The notes under the pieces are model-generated. The model ran no database searches. It was given only the letters and a program-made list of their open reading frames with translations, and had not been told where the DNA came from. Shown one piece after another: positions 1-12,477 of a stretch of DNA of 64,000 bases. The DNA comes from Piscicola geometra. Lineage: Eukaryota; Annelida; Clitellata; Hirudinida; Piscicolidae. Made by a program: the position numbers and the translations under genes. Where the stretch lies: contig OX030958.1 of the NCBI GenBank assembly GCA_943735955.1, positions 11,378,362 to 11,442,361 on the forward strand, written 5' to 3'. How positions within the stretch are numbered: the first letter of the stretch is position 1; the number at the start of each line of letters is the position of its first letter.

Positions 1-455
1 TTAGCCATTACCTGCATCGTAAATGGGATTAGAGTATGTTTCAAAAAAAGAATCCGTTTTGCTAACCGAGAAAGTAACAGAGCTCTTGAAATAAAATGGA
101 ATTAAACTAATTTTACTGGAACATAAAAATATGATAAATTATCAAAATTATATGATATTAAAAAATTAATTGTTGAATAAAACTTTAAAATATATTTCAT
201 GACATTTATGGCATCGAAGTTGACATCTGAGTGAAATGGAGATTTGTCCATCTCAATGAAAGTTACACAGAGCAGGAGGAAAGGCATCTAGTGATGAATT
301 ATGACACGCGGTTTAACCTGAAAAAAAAGAATAAGAAGTTAAATAAATGGGTTTCATATATGACTGTAATGCCGATGTTATTATCATGGTAGTTATTGTA
401 TGGTATACAACCCATTATTGAGAAGATTCCATCAGTGTCACCATATTTTTATTGA

Positions 456-690
456 TATTGATGCGGCGATGATGATGATGAAGATGATTATGAGGGAGAT
501 CATGAAGATGTTGAAGATGAAGATGTTGAAGATGAAGATGTTGAAGATGAAGATGTTGAAGATGAAGATGTTGAAGATGAAGATGTTGAAGATGAAGATG
601 TTGAAGATGAAGATGTTGAAGATGAAGATGTTGAAGATGTTGATGATGAAGAGGATGAAGGTGAAGATGTTGAGATGAAGAGGATGAAGA
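456..690. repeat. GAT-rich minisatellite, 15-bp unit
   Basis: A tandem array of the unit GATGTTGAAGATGAA, with about nine clean copies from near 510 to 640, is flanked by degenerate GAT/GAA runs. One frame would read as alternating Asp/Glu/Val, but an in-frame TGA lies just before the array and the frame is broken near 670. I treat it as non-coding repeat. Confidence 0.85.
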
Positions 691-894
691 TGAGGATAGA
701 GATTATGAAGATTATAATGCTTAAAATATTCAACTTACTTTATCACCTGTGAATATTTGTAAATGAAATTCAATCCATTATCATTCTTCTTGTTAGACTC
801 GTTAAAACGTTTAATAAAATAAAAATACTTTCTATCATTATAATAAAAAAGCATAAAATGGATTTGGTTTCATCATCTTCTTCCAATCTCTAAA

Positions 895-985
895 TTCATC
901 ATCCTCATCATCATCATCCTCATCATCATCATCCTCATCATCATCATCATCATCATCCTCCTCCTCATCATCATCATCATCATTA
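895..985. repeat. (ATC)n/(TCA)n microsatellite
   Basis: A run of TCA triplets with interspersed TCC lies on the plus strand. It is roughly the reverse complement of the GAT-rich array 200-400 bases upstream, so the two could pair as a long imperfect hairpin. Confidence 0.85.
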
Positions 986-3309
986 TCCGGACCACTTTCT
1001 GTCGGATCACCCTCTGTTCAATGTTACATGCAGAAATAATTTAGTCTTTTTCCTGCGCAATAAATTTTAACATATTTATTTATTTAATCATTATAATGAC
1101 AGTTTCTTAAATTTGTTTTAAAATAGAAATAAATCAATAAATAGCACTTTCTATAACCTAAAAATAAAGATTAATAAAAACAAAGCACTTGAGAACATAA
1201 AAACATACACTGAATTCTTATTGATACGTTGTATATTAATGATGCAAAGCCTTGATTTATCGCTTTTAAATGAGATAATGCTCTTAACGTGAGTCCTGTG
1301 ATAGGTGTCTCACGGAAAGTAGTAAGTAATTCATGTGGAATATATTTATTCCATTTATAAACACTCAATAAAAAGAAATTAACAATCTCCCTTACGATAA
1401 CTGGAATGTATAATTTAATAAAATAACAAATCATTTGATAGTTTTGCATAAGTCATTTAATCACAGAATACAAATAAATTCAGTCGATATAATCTGGAAA
1501 AAACAGTACCTTTCTATTAATTTTAAAATTGAATATTTAATTTCTTAGTTTATTATTTACGTATGAAATTTGAAATCCTAAACTTACTTATATCATCTTC
1601 TGTCCGAGCTACAAGTGCTTGGGTAATAATGGATGGTTCATTACGGTGGCAGCCATTACGCCATCATCGGTTCAGTGTCATTAATCTTCGATATTCAAAA
1701 TTATTCATAAGATTTATATATTTAAAAAATAATAATTTTCAACTATCTAATCTAGAAAAAATTCAGAAATTAAGGTCAACCAGATTTAATACATCATTGA
1801 AATATAAAAATAGACGATTATCTTGCCTCTTTATTAAATTATATGCAAAGAAAACATTATTCTTCTAATATCAATTAATAATTCAGTCTCGAAGGTATCA
1901 CGTTGATAATATCTCTTCAAAAAATGATTTGTGGATTGTAGGCAGAGATCTCCATTCTTGGGTGGCCTCCAGAAATGGGAAAATCGTGTGCCTTTGGAAA
2001 GATTCAGTTTTTTACTTCATTAATATTTGGAAAAAACTTTAACTTGAACGAATTTTTCAATGGCGATTTCAAGATCCTTAAAATGATTTTTCGAATGGAC
2101 AAATCCATCAATTTTTCAAAGAATCTTTAACAATGAGTTTCATATCGATTATGGAATCGGAATTGTCATTTCATTTGAGATATGGGCGTTATAAATTAAA
2201 TAACCCACTTGACTAGACTACCCTGTTGCTTGAATATTGTCGTAAGATGTTACAAACAACCATCGGGTGTTGTATGGCGTGAACAAAATGCCCCAGTGAG
2301 GTATGTTCTCATCTTGAATGTTCCTTACAGACTTTTGGACGTTCTAGTCTTTTTGATTAAGTTCAAAGAGACTCTACGGAGTCTAGACGCGTTCATATCT
2401 TCTCACTGGAGGTGATTTATTGCTACAGTTTGTGTATTGTTGCTTTAAAGTCGTTCTTCCATTAATTTTATTCTTTATTTCTCATATCTAGTGCTTTTAT
2501 ATCATTTCTTGAAATAATCTTTCCTTATAACTCAGAAATACATATAAATCTTAATATTATCATATTATCTTCAAATATTCTTGCTATTTTAAGAAGTTTT
2601 CGCTATTTTGAGATACTTTAGTTATATAGAAGTATATTCTGAATACAACGCTACGGTTATTTAAACTTAAGTTATTTTCAATGTGTGTAAAATAAAAACA
2701 AAAAACTCCCAAACATGCAAAAAGGAATAAAAAGCTGGTCAGTCAAAACATGCATTCTCCCATCTAGTTATCCGTATTATGAACACAAGCTAGAGCATAT
2801 CACTCCTCACACAACAACGCTATGGTCAGCGTTAGTAACGATTTTCAGAAAATAATGTACACAATTAGGAGAATTCAGACTGATTCAGTAAGTGCCGAAT
2901 ACTTTAAGATTTGAAATTATTTCATCATGAAATAAGAATGAAGCCTTTATTTAATATTTCCAAAACTGTTTTATTTTGGTTGATTTAAAGTTTTTGAAAT
3001 CTAAAGCTCGTTGTGATTTTCATTTTAATTATTTTTTCAATGAACTGAACGAAGTCTGCATTTATTTTTAAGTACGTTTAATGCTCAAAAACTTACCCCA
3101 TGCTATCGTCTGGGTGCTCTATGCTTCTGATGCATATTCACCACTTTAAGCACTAGACCATTTTTAATGACTTCGCTTTATTTCTTTTTTGGAATTTCTG
3201 TTTTTCAATTTCAGTTAAAATTTTATTCAACTATTTCAAAATATAATTTTTTTTTGCTCTGTCTTTATGTGGCAATGCGGACACATTTTTTTCTGATGAT
3301 TTTTGTTTT

Positions 3310-3420
3310 CACGAGGTGTTTCGTCAACTCACTCCCGCTAGATACGAGGCGGTTTCAGGAATCGAACTCTTGACATTCGAAGTGAGAACAATACGTTTGA
3401 ACCATTAAAGCATCGCTATT
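3310..3420 (-). mobile_element. tRNA-derived SINE fragment
   Basis: On the minus strand this reads as a decayed tRNA head. A B-box-like GAGTTCGATTCC is at 3369-3358, and an A-box-like segment containing TTTAATGGTTC lies about 40 bases 5' of it, near 3407-3397. The body that follows contains the phrase GACGAAACACCTCGTGAAAA. A close relative of that phrase recurs at 33.15-33.20 kb, which supports a dispersed repeat rather than a lone tRNA relic. No clover-leaf can be closed, so it is not a working tRNA gene. Confidence 0.55.
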
Positions 3421-6400
3421 AAGGATTTAAAATTATTTCCTTTTAAAAACTATATAAAATACAAATGAATTAACTTTTTTTCAATTATTTTATAATAAAA
3501 GTATTTGTAAAAAAGATTTCTCAATTTAGATATAGAGAAATCGAATTTGAATGTTTTATTGATAAATCACTGTTTTGTTGAATTGGCATTTCCGCGAAGG
3601 TAACATTATAACGGGTTAGAGCACAGAACTGATAAATTAGATGTTGCACGATGCCATTACTCCAGCCTAGTTACTTATCAAAAGAGCAAAACAAATCTGT
3701 ATAACATAGCAAAGTATTATCTATGGAACACGTTCATTTCAATTCAACACAACAAAATTCCCTTTACATTGCTATCAATTCATTACCGCGAACCATTAAT
3801 TCCATATAAACACAGAATACATAGTAACGTAGAATATTAGAATCAAGAAACCAATAAATTGCAGAAAACAGAAACACAAGCGGACGCAAGAACGTGTTTG
3901 TAGGAGATGCCGGCTGGGAGTTTTCAGAGTGGTGATTGTTTGAGATGTTGATGATCCGCCGCTGGAAAACGTTGAAAGACTTAGAACGTACAGGATTTTA
4001 TGCTTGTCTGGTGAGATATGTAAATGCGAGCTGAGGAGACTAGAGGTTATTGGGATTTTTAGGAATACAACTAAAAAATACAACTTTTGAAATTTAGATA
4101 AAGGGTAAATACTTTTATTTTTTTTTAAAGTAAATTAAAATAATAAATAAAATTATAGAGTTTATTAAACAGTAAAAGGTCAAGCTTTAAACCAATTTTG
4201 AAAACGTTGTTTAAATTGTAACAAGGCAATACGTGCCAAAGATATGCTTGTGCACTTTTGCACTCTAAGATTTGATGTCAATAAAACTCACAAGGCTAAA
4301 ATGTTTTTTAAGGACAACAGTTTTTCAGGTTATATATTCGTTTCTTTTCAATCAATCTAAAATAAAAAATGTTGTATTTACGTTTAAATTGTTTGAAACG
4401 TAGGCACTTTTGTGCTCTCTGGGTTCTTAATGAGTATGGAGTGGGATGTACGGGGTTGCTTTAATACGGAATTTCAAAGGCTCTTAAGGCTTTTTTCCTG
4501 AAAATTTTTCTCTGATACTTATATTAATTTGTTTCTTAACTTTTCTAAAATTAGACGTTTACAATTTCCGAATAGTTAAAAGCGAAGCATTTAAAAAACT
4601 CATGTAAAACTCTTTAAAACAATCTTCTTTTTCGTAAAATTTTTATTTATTATGAAATCCTCATAATCAAATAACTATCTTAGTCATGTTTAATAAAAGA
4701 TTTGTTGTTAGTGAAACGATATAACATTGACGAAAGAAGGTAAAGCTCGTTTATGTGCTTTTCAACCAATTTTGCAAAGTTTTTGAGATTATTTCTATTT
4801 CCATTCAGTTCAAGACTGTTGAATATGCTACTAAACGTTAATATTACTGAACAACTATTGAAATTAAACACGTCAGAACATTTAAAAGACACCGGGCAAC
4901 CAAGTCTGGGAGCATTGAAGCTCTTTCAATCAAAATCGTATTTTTATTTTAGCATTATTCAGAGTACCAATATGGCTCATTAGCTCAATAGAAAAGCGTT
5001 GTTACTACTTTATAGAATGCTCATTTAAACTTCAAGATTCTTTATGAGTTTTTTTTTCCAGAATGAATGATGTATCAACGGAATTTAATTATAATAGAAA
5101 CTTAATAAAAAGATATTAAAAAGTATTTAAGTTTTTAAATCACTTTAAAAGGTTTAATTTTTTTTTCACTTGAAAAAATAAAACTTCAAAAAAGGTAGTT
5201 ATCGACGAAGAGTAATTTATATTTAATCAAAGGAATCTCGAGATCTGGTGACTTTGATGCAAATACGCAGTTGAGCACGAGGCGTTTGCTGTTTTGTGTG
5301 TGTCTGATGAATTAGAATATAACTAAATAAAACATTGAAAAGCAATTAATTGAGAAAATGAACGTGAAGCTTATTTACTCCAAATATTATTCAATGAAAG
5401 ATTCATTAAGTTATTTATAATTTCATCCCATTACTATAAAAAATCATTTTATGACTAAAAAATAATCCAATCATTCCCTAAATTGAAAAAAAAATGAATA
5501 AATAATTTGAAGCAATAAATTAAACGTTAAAAAATATTAACACGCACGCAGGTACTCAAGGATGGCGCCTGACGAACTGGTAGACTGAGATTTAAAGAGT
5601 TTGTATTGATTTTGCATTTTACATACATTGCAGTTTGTCTTTCCTATAATAAAGTTTTTCAAAATATAATTCGTTTTAATTGCATTTTTGTTCTAGTTAT
5701 TTATTATTTAAAATACTTTTTTTTCTTGTTAATTTTTTTGAATTAAATAACTGTTTGACTTTGACTTTGGCAGTATTGAATCTTCGTCTCCAGAACTGAT
5801 CCTATTTATTCCTCCCTTTGTCTGGTCGCTTTATTATTTTTTGTGTTGAGCTGTTTAATCTTACTGTTCTTTCTTAAGTTTACTTTTCATATTATGTGTT
5901 TCCCCTATTGCTCAGTTCTATTATTTACTCGGGCTTACTCTAACCCATCAATACAAAAATAATAACAATAATAAATTATTTTGCTTCAGATAAATAAACA
6001 TCTGTGAAAACTCACAAGCGCTGAAACATTCTATGAGTTCATACTTCTTGAAAACTATTTCAAATCTTCCGTCATTTGCAAAAGTCGTTAAGGGCCGTAT
6101 GGCAGCATTCGAGATTCCGTGACTCGTCCATTCACAACCTTGTCACGCCATCATAATTTGAAGCCTGACAGAATTTAATCGTCGAAAACGCCTATGATTT
6201 TTTTCGCAATTTTACATCACATGAGTTTTTTAATTTTAAAAAAAACACAATTTTAAAAACTATTTTTTATAAAATATTTGTAGGTATCAAAAGATAAAAA
6301 CTCTTATGATAATAAAATACTGGTTTCCGTATAAAGTATATAACTATTAAGTTTCAAAGAATCTTTATTGTGGCAAGCGTCGTAAATATGCTCTTAATGA

Positions 6401-7229
6401 TCACAAACTCGTTTTGTTATTACGCCATCAAGCTACTGTTTTGCGATAACCTCCATCATAATGCTGGCATTCATCTTTGTTAAGGCGATAAAAACCATTT
6501 CATAACAAACTAAATTAATTGCTAGCGTCTATTAAGAGCCTATAAAATCTAAAACCGCCTTTATTTCGCCTTTAATGCTGCTCTTGTTTTGTGATGAAAC
6601 CATTTGTACCTCATCTCAGATATTATAACTACTGCTTGTGTTTTTGTATTCAACGCTGAACATAAACATTGATAATATTGGAAAAACAAATTTCAAAAGA
6701 TAAAACAAAACTGTGGACTGAAAATAATTTTTTAAATTGGAGAATATTCCTAAATTGAGTTACAAACTATGTTAAGACGTGCGGTAAGGCGTAGTGTGCA
6801 AAGGACATAAATTCTAATTCGCTTCACGCTCAATCAAGTGCGTGCACCTTCTGAGAGCAATAACGTTCTACCATTAAGGAAACTCCGTGGCGCTTTGTCT
6901 TTATTATCTGCCTTTTCCACCATAATGTTCCGCACGCTCCTTGTCTCTTGACAGAGTACTGAGCTGCTTTCTGTAAATGTGTATTTTTTCCCATGTCAAA
7001 AAAATAATCATTTTTAAATAGTTTAGTTTTTGAGTTCGTTTATTTCTACTTCATTTCCTTTCGTTCAAGTCTCCATACGGTCGTTAAGCTCCAAAGAAAG
7101 AACAATTAACAAACACCTTCACATAGCGTTTTTTATACATTAATTCTAAATACTGTTTATTTTTATTTGAATTGTGTTGTACAAAATATCTTTACAAACA
7201 AAATTTATTTTGCAAAAAGGCAATAAATT

Positions 7230-7361
7230 ATGGCAAGAAAGGAAGATGGAGTGGAGGAGGGAAGAAGTGATCAATCTTCGCGTCAGCAAGATGCGTATCT
7301 GGCCTGGTTCGATAACGATCGACAAACTAGCCAGCAATTGTCCTCTTATTGCTCCAATTAG
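7230..7361 (+). CDS. candidate small ORF, 43 aa, unknown
   Basis: An ATG in a favourable context (A at -3, G at +4) opens a 43-codon frame ending in TAG. The product is hydrophilic (it begins MARKEDGVEEGRSDQ) and has no signal peptide or membrane segment. Its base composition is clearly less AT-rich than its surroundings, and its codons look more like the real exons of this window than like the flanks. No intron signals are needed. It could equally be a conserved regulatory islet that happens to be open. I recognise no family. Confidence 0.25.
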   Translation: MARKEDGVEEGRSDQSSRQQDAYLAWFDNDRQTSQQLSSYCSN

Positions 7362-7867
7362 GCGACCATTCCTTCTTTTTCCGCTTCTTAGTTTTTTATA
7401 TTTTATTTTTTAAAGTTTTTTTTAAATTTCTTATTTTTTTCATCTTAAGAGTGATAGTTTTGCAAAATTCATAAAAAAACACATTTTATTAAAAAAAATT
7501 ACAAATTTGAAAATACTATTGACATGACATGTATAAACTTTATTAGTATAAAAATCAAAACTGTCATTTTGTCAGTTGCATTTGATAAAAGTGACATTAA
7601 TGTTTGAAGAAGTGTTAGCTTTGAAAAATTATTTTCTAGACATTTCATTCCTTTTTGATATGAATATATATATTTTATTTTATAAAAAAATGTGTTTTCT
7701 ATATAATGAGACTCTAGAAAGGAATTGATTTTAATTTGAGGTCTACGTGGGTTTGAAGCCGCTCGGTTAAGAACTGAACACACACTAAACAACCAAAGCC
7801 TCAGAACAATCTCATACATCAAAAATAACGCTATTGAATATGCTGGCGCGTAAACTCAAATCGACTA

Positions 7868-7895
7868 CGCTTGGCGTGTGTTTTGGCGCCAAGCG
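7868..7895. promoter_or_regulatory. perfect 9-bp hairpin with E2F-like dyad
   Basis: CGCTTGGCG at 7868-7876 is exactly complementary to CGCCAAGCG at 7887-7895, with a 10-base spacer. The right arm overlaps the palindrome TTGGCGCCAA. Preceded by TT, this resembles the dyad form of the E2F binding consensus. It lies in a GC-richer islet. Function is inferred only. Confidence 0.3.
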
Positions 7896-9070
7896 GCTGG
7901 CTTGTCTGAGCATTAGACTTGCAAATCTTAGCACTCGGCGTCTTGGCTCTAGCGAAATCAGTCGTACTATAGTGAGTATTACAATGTTCCATATCAACTT
8001 TTTACTTCAACTTTATATTGAAGTTGTTTTAATAATATCCAATAGACGTCCTCAGAGAATCGATGGCGTGCGTGTAGTTTTGTGGGTATTATGAGAGTTG
8101 TAGACACACCGATTATGAGCTGTATAATTTAGAGATAAGTAAGGACTGTTAGAGAATTTAATATTACCAAAAAAAATTATTTTTGAAATAATAATTTTTT
8201 AAACATTGAAATATAAAAGTGCACGTTGGTAAATTGAAACGGGTTACGATTTCAGTAGACAAATAGAAGATTTTTATAGGAATTTACGAATATATATATA
8301 TATAAACATATGTATTCATAACTTTATATTTCAACGATAATTTTCAAAGTAGTAAGAAGTTTTGGTCTTTGATGCCTAATAAATGTCTGTATCGCGCCTG
8401 AGTCTGCCCCGTCTCGTCTTCTTCTGACACTTTGTGATATAGCGTTGTCTTCGAGCTAACAAACGTCTGGCTTGAATTTATTTATTCTTTGTCTTTTAAC
8501 CTTTCCAACTTCACACATTTCCACTTTATGGAAAGCATGTTTAATCTTTAAAATTAGGCGCACTTTGTCTGCAAAAATGTGCCAAAACTCAATTCTGTTT
8601 GCATTATTTTTTTAGTTACACATTTTATATATATATATTTTTTACTTATTATATGATTTCTTATGAAAAAAAACTGCAAATTTTTTGTTTTCAAAGCTTC
8701 ATTTGAGATTCATTTGTGGCTAAAAGGCGCTTTCAAAACGGTGACAACATCTGTACCCAGGGTCTAGGTAATTTAATCTTCCAGACAGTTTAAAGAGGTA
8801 ATTAACTTCTAACGGTTTCCAATAAGAATACTTAAACTTAAATTATTATTTACACTTTAAGGTCGCTTTTATTAGCTTTATTTCAAAGAAACCCCATTTA
8901 AATGTGATCATTATCTTGTTTACTAGCTTTTCCTAATATTGCGATTTTATATCATTAAATGACTTAATTCATTGAATATTTCCCGCAATCTCTTACCATT
9001 CAAACTATTATTTTTAACAAAGGTTACTCACAAACTCAACCTTCGTCATTTATGCTCGCCAACCTTACGC

Positions 9071-9132
9071 TTTTGTTGCGATCACAATCAGCTCGTCTCA
9101 CCGGCGCCTCAGAAGCGAGACGACGCAACAAA
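9071..9132. repeat. imperfect inverted repeat
   Basis: TTTGTTGCG (9072-9080) pairs with CGCAACAAA (9124-9132). Inside it, CGTCTC (9094-9099) pairs with GAGACG (9117-9122). The loop contains GGCGCC. It lies about 80 bases 5' of a 12-bp tandem array. It could be a cruciform-forming element or a relic of a small transposon. Confidence 0.5.
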
Positions 9133-9210
9133 GGTTTGCAACTCCGTCCTATCAATCTTCACTTCACATCTCACAACCACACGCATTTGAAATCGTACAA
9201 ACCCAGACAC

Positions 9211-9357
9211 ACATACCAACAGACGTACCAACACACGTACCAACAGACGTACCAACACACGTACCAACACACGTACCAACAGACGTACCAACACACGTAC
9301 CAACACACGTACCTACATACGTACCAACAGACGTACCAACAGACGTACCTACATACG
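9211..9357. repeat. 12-bp minisatellite (ACGTACCAACAG)n
   Basis: About twelve copies of ACGTACCAACAC/G, with a few ACGTACCTACAT variants, occur in perfect 12-bp register. Because 12 is a multiple of three, the array is open in several frames and generates spurious Thr/Tyr/Gln-rich and Val/Leu/Arg-rich frames. Confidence 0.9.
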
Positions 9358-11145
9358 TTTTATGGCGGTAATGTTAAAAAGTTTAAGTTGCTTTGAAACA
9401 ACTGAAGAGTAGAAAGCTTTTTTGATAGATTTGTGAAGTTAACGTCTTTTGCGGTTTATTTTCCGTCTTCACTTCCCATTACAAAGCCCCACGCATTACA
9501 AAAATGTTATGCACCAATATATTTATTCTTTTTAATGAAAGGTTAAACGGTTTGTTGGCTTTTCAAATGTAATTACATCTCATTTTTAAATGTTAAGTAA
9601 AATAGCTAAAAGTTAAATTGTTTATATAGTTTGATCCAAAGTGTCAAATTCAGTTTATAAATAAATAATTTGATATGTATTGGTTAAAATTCTTTTATTA
9701 CTCTATTTTGATTTTAATAGAGTTTTACAAATGTTCTGTTTTTTCCTCTTCAACCATGCAATACGGATCAAAGAATGTTTTTGTGTTTCTGCAGCATAAG
9801 ACGCTAAAGATTTTTGCTAATCATTTCTTTGAGCTACTAAGCAACTCGTTTTTTTTCTAGTAAAAAAATATTCTTTTTATAAAAATATTTTTTTCATTCA
9901 ATTTGTAACAAAATGTTATTATTAATAAATTTTTCCAACTGAATGTACGAATTGTAAATGATATTTTATGTTTCCGAAGAATGAACACCTCCAAACAAAA
10001 CTTAACTGCATTTCACAAGAAGAATTATAAAGATTTAAATTGAGTATTTTGCATAACAATGAGATTAACATTGTTTGAAACACTTTGAAAGTGTTAATTA
10101 GTTATTTTAAGAATTAGGAATATCTTAAATCTAATCTCATGTTATAATTACTAAAGACAAGCTGATACTCTATAATTAAACTTTTATGAAAGTTATATAA
10201 CTTATTTTTATATCATTTTAGTAGATACGAAAATACTAAAATTTTATAAAATGTTCAAAATTAATAACTCTTAAAATCAGTGAGACATTCACAAAGTCAT
10301 TGATTTATTATTTTAAAGTTCAAACATAATTTAAATTGCCAAAAAGATAAACTAATGCGAAAACATGATACTATTACATAGGAATAACAAAACCAACGTT
10401 TTGAAAATAATAGACACATTTACAAAAATATTTTTTCTTATATGAAAAAAATTGTAAAATAAAATTGTAATTTTAAATATCTAAACATTTCAAATAAAGT
10501 GACAAAACATTTATAAATGAAACCGTAAAACTAGATGCAAAGACAATGCGTGTGATCACTCTACACTTAATTACAAGCAGCAGCCCCTTGCAATCATCTC
10601 TAATGCCTCACGCTCATTTGAGTCCCCTCTCATCACCCTCAACAAACCAAGCGTAAACATTTAAACTTTTTTCATTTTATATTTATATTTTATACATACT
10701 TTTTATATGTGTAAAATGTTTAACCATTCACAACCATTTTCTTCTTACGAGTTTGTAATTTATATTTCTGATTATTCGCCACTTAGAAATGAGTTTATGT
10801 ATTTAATCGTTCGTGAATTAATAAGTGTTTTCATTTATCATGGCAAGCAGACAGAAAGCGTAGTTTGATCACTCAAACAAGGACTAAATCAAAGGAAATT
10901 AGCACGTAAATTCACATTAAATATTTAAACGTCTCCTCGTTCAATGTAAACATTCTTTATTTTCTGAAAAGTTTCAGAACAAGTTTTTGATTTTATTTAT
11001 TACAAATATTGCTTCAAGAACGTTTAATAAATAAACAAATCTTTGAAAACATTAAATTATTACTTTAATTCAACACGCTAAACTAAATTATTTTTCAATT
11101 TCTCCAAATTTTCAACTACTACCTAGTTAACTCCCGCACAAACAC

Positions 11146-11364
11146 TCAAATTCGTCTGAAATCCAGACCAGCACTCGAGGTTGATGAGACAAGCCACCAA
11201 GCAGGCGTCTGACCACGCTGCACAAACATCCGCTCAAGAGGCTCTGAGGCAGGTTCAACCGGTGTATGCAGCCTGCTTTCAAGTGCGGTGGCTGCTGCGG
11301 CAGACTCGCTTCGAGAGACTTCTATGATTTGCTCAAACAGAAAAGTGAAAAGTTTAACAGACAT
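11146..11364 (-). CDS. candidate ORF in GC-rich islet, 72 aa
   Basis: A minus-strand ATG opens 72 codons in one of the most GC-rich patches of the intergenic region. The predicted peptide starts MSVKLFTFLFEQIIEV and then becomes Ala/Ser/Glu-rich. The plus strand also has an open stretch across the same islet from an ATG at 11184, so the strand cannot be decided. No family is recognised. It may be a single exon, a small gene or a non-coding conserved element. Confidence 0.25.
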   Translation of the reverse strand: MSVKLFTFLFEQIIEVSRSESAAAATALESRLHTPVEPASEPLERMFVQRGQTPAWWLVSSTSSAGLDFRRI

Positions 11365-12357
11365 CTTTCACATCAATGGACCTGATAAATTCTGGTAGCT
11401 TCTAATTAAACATTTTTAAACCTAAAAATATTTTGTTTTAAATAATTCAGACTTAAACTTAAAATAACTTTTAATCAAGAGGCATATCCTCAAAGACAAT
11501 CTTGTTTTCTTCACCAACGAACGGCGCCTACTGAAGGGCTCTTGAGTGGGTCGAGTTGAATACTGAATGCCTTGTATTGACTGGAAGGTGCTTCAGTAAT
11601 TGATTTGTATCATGTCTCTTAGATCGGTATCTTCAATTTGATATAGTAATAATATAATAATTATTATTATTAATGGTAAAGGCTTTGAATTAAAATTCAT
11701 AGTACTTTGAATGTGTCTATAAATATTTATTTTTATAAATAAAAACAGTAAAAACGATTTTTATAATATTTCATAATAACGGGAAAAAATAAATGAATAA
11801 AAAAAAATTAAAAATGGAAGCACAATGAAACGTCCAAGCGATGTAAGGCAACACGAAGCAGAAATGAGATTTACAAGGAATGGATTTAATTTGTAGTCTG
11901 CCTAAACCAACGGCACACGAGGTAGAGTGACGCTTGACTTGATTACGCTTCGAGCATCGTCGCCTTCATCATCATCATCATCACTTTGATTCTTATCTTG
12001 TTTAATGTCGTATAACTAACGCTTTGGTCAAAATAATTCACTAATTAATTTTTTAAATTATTGTTTTTAAAATGTTATGCATTTAAACAATTTATAACAT
12101 TGATTTGAATGACTTAACTTTCATTGAAACCCACGAAAAAATAGTCACTTATATCATTATTAAATGGTTATTTAAAACCCTATTTAAAAAAGCAATGTGT
12201 TCTTATCATTAGCTAACGGCCTAACCTCCCCACCATTAGTATTACCCGCATACAAGAGCTAGAATTATCCAATGCCATAACATTAAGAATGACAATATTA
12301 CCCGTGTAAAAACATACCTGCAGCTGTTACTACTTCTAATACTAAAATAACAACCAC

Positions 12358-12380
12358 AACTACTACTACTACTACTACTC

Positions 12381-12454
<74 letters not shown>

Positions 12455-12477
12455 TCAACTACTACTACTGCTACTAC
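12358..12477. repeat. (ACT)n trinucleotide microsatellite
   Basis: An almost uninterrupted run of TAC/ACT triplets. It produces an artificial poly-Val frame on the minus strand. Confidence 0.95.

Noticed and set aside
400..733. Met/Lys-rich and Ser/Thr-rich frames
   Set aside because: Artefacts of the 15-bp GAT-rich array. The acidic frame has a stop immediately before it and a break inside it.
1171..1449. 92-codon minus-strand frame
   Set aside because: AT-rich with no recognisable motif, no promoter or splice context.
1563..1868. 101-codon plus-strand frame
   Set aside because: No domain; composition drifts to AT-rich Lys/Leu/Phe sequence. It is within chance expectation for a 16-kb desert, though the first third is less AT-rich.
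2209..2415. 68-codon frame containing a good donor (GTGAG/GTATGT)
   Set aside because: The segment before the donor is exon-like, but there is no convincing acceptor or partner exon.
3600..3660. Possible tRNA-like segment (GGGTTAGAGCACAGAACTG)
   Set aside because: An A-box-like stretch only; no B box at the right distance and no closing stems.
7966..7982. Sequence resembling a reversed T7 phage promoter (CTATAGTGAGTATTA)
   Set aside because: Three bases of the conserved core are missing and the context is eukaryotic intergenic DNA, so it is coincidence.
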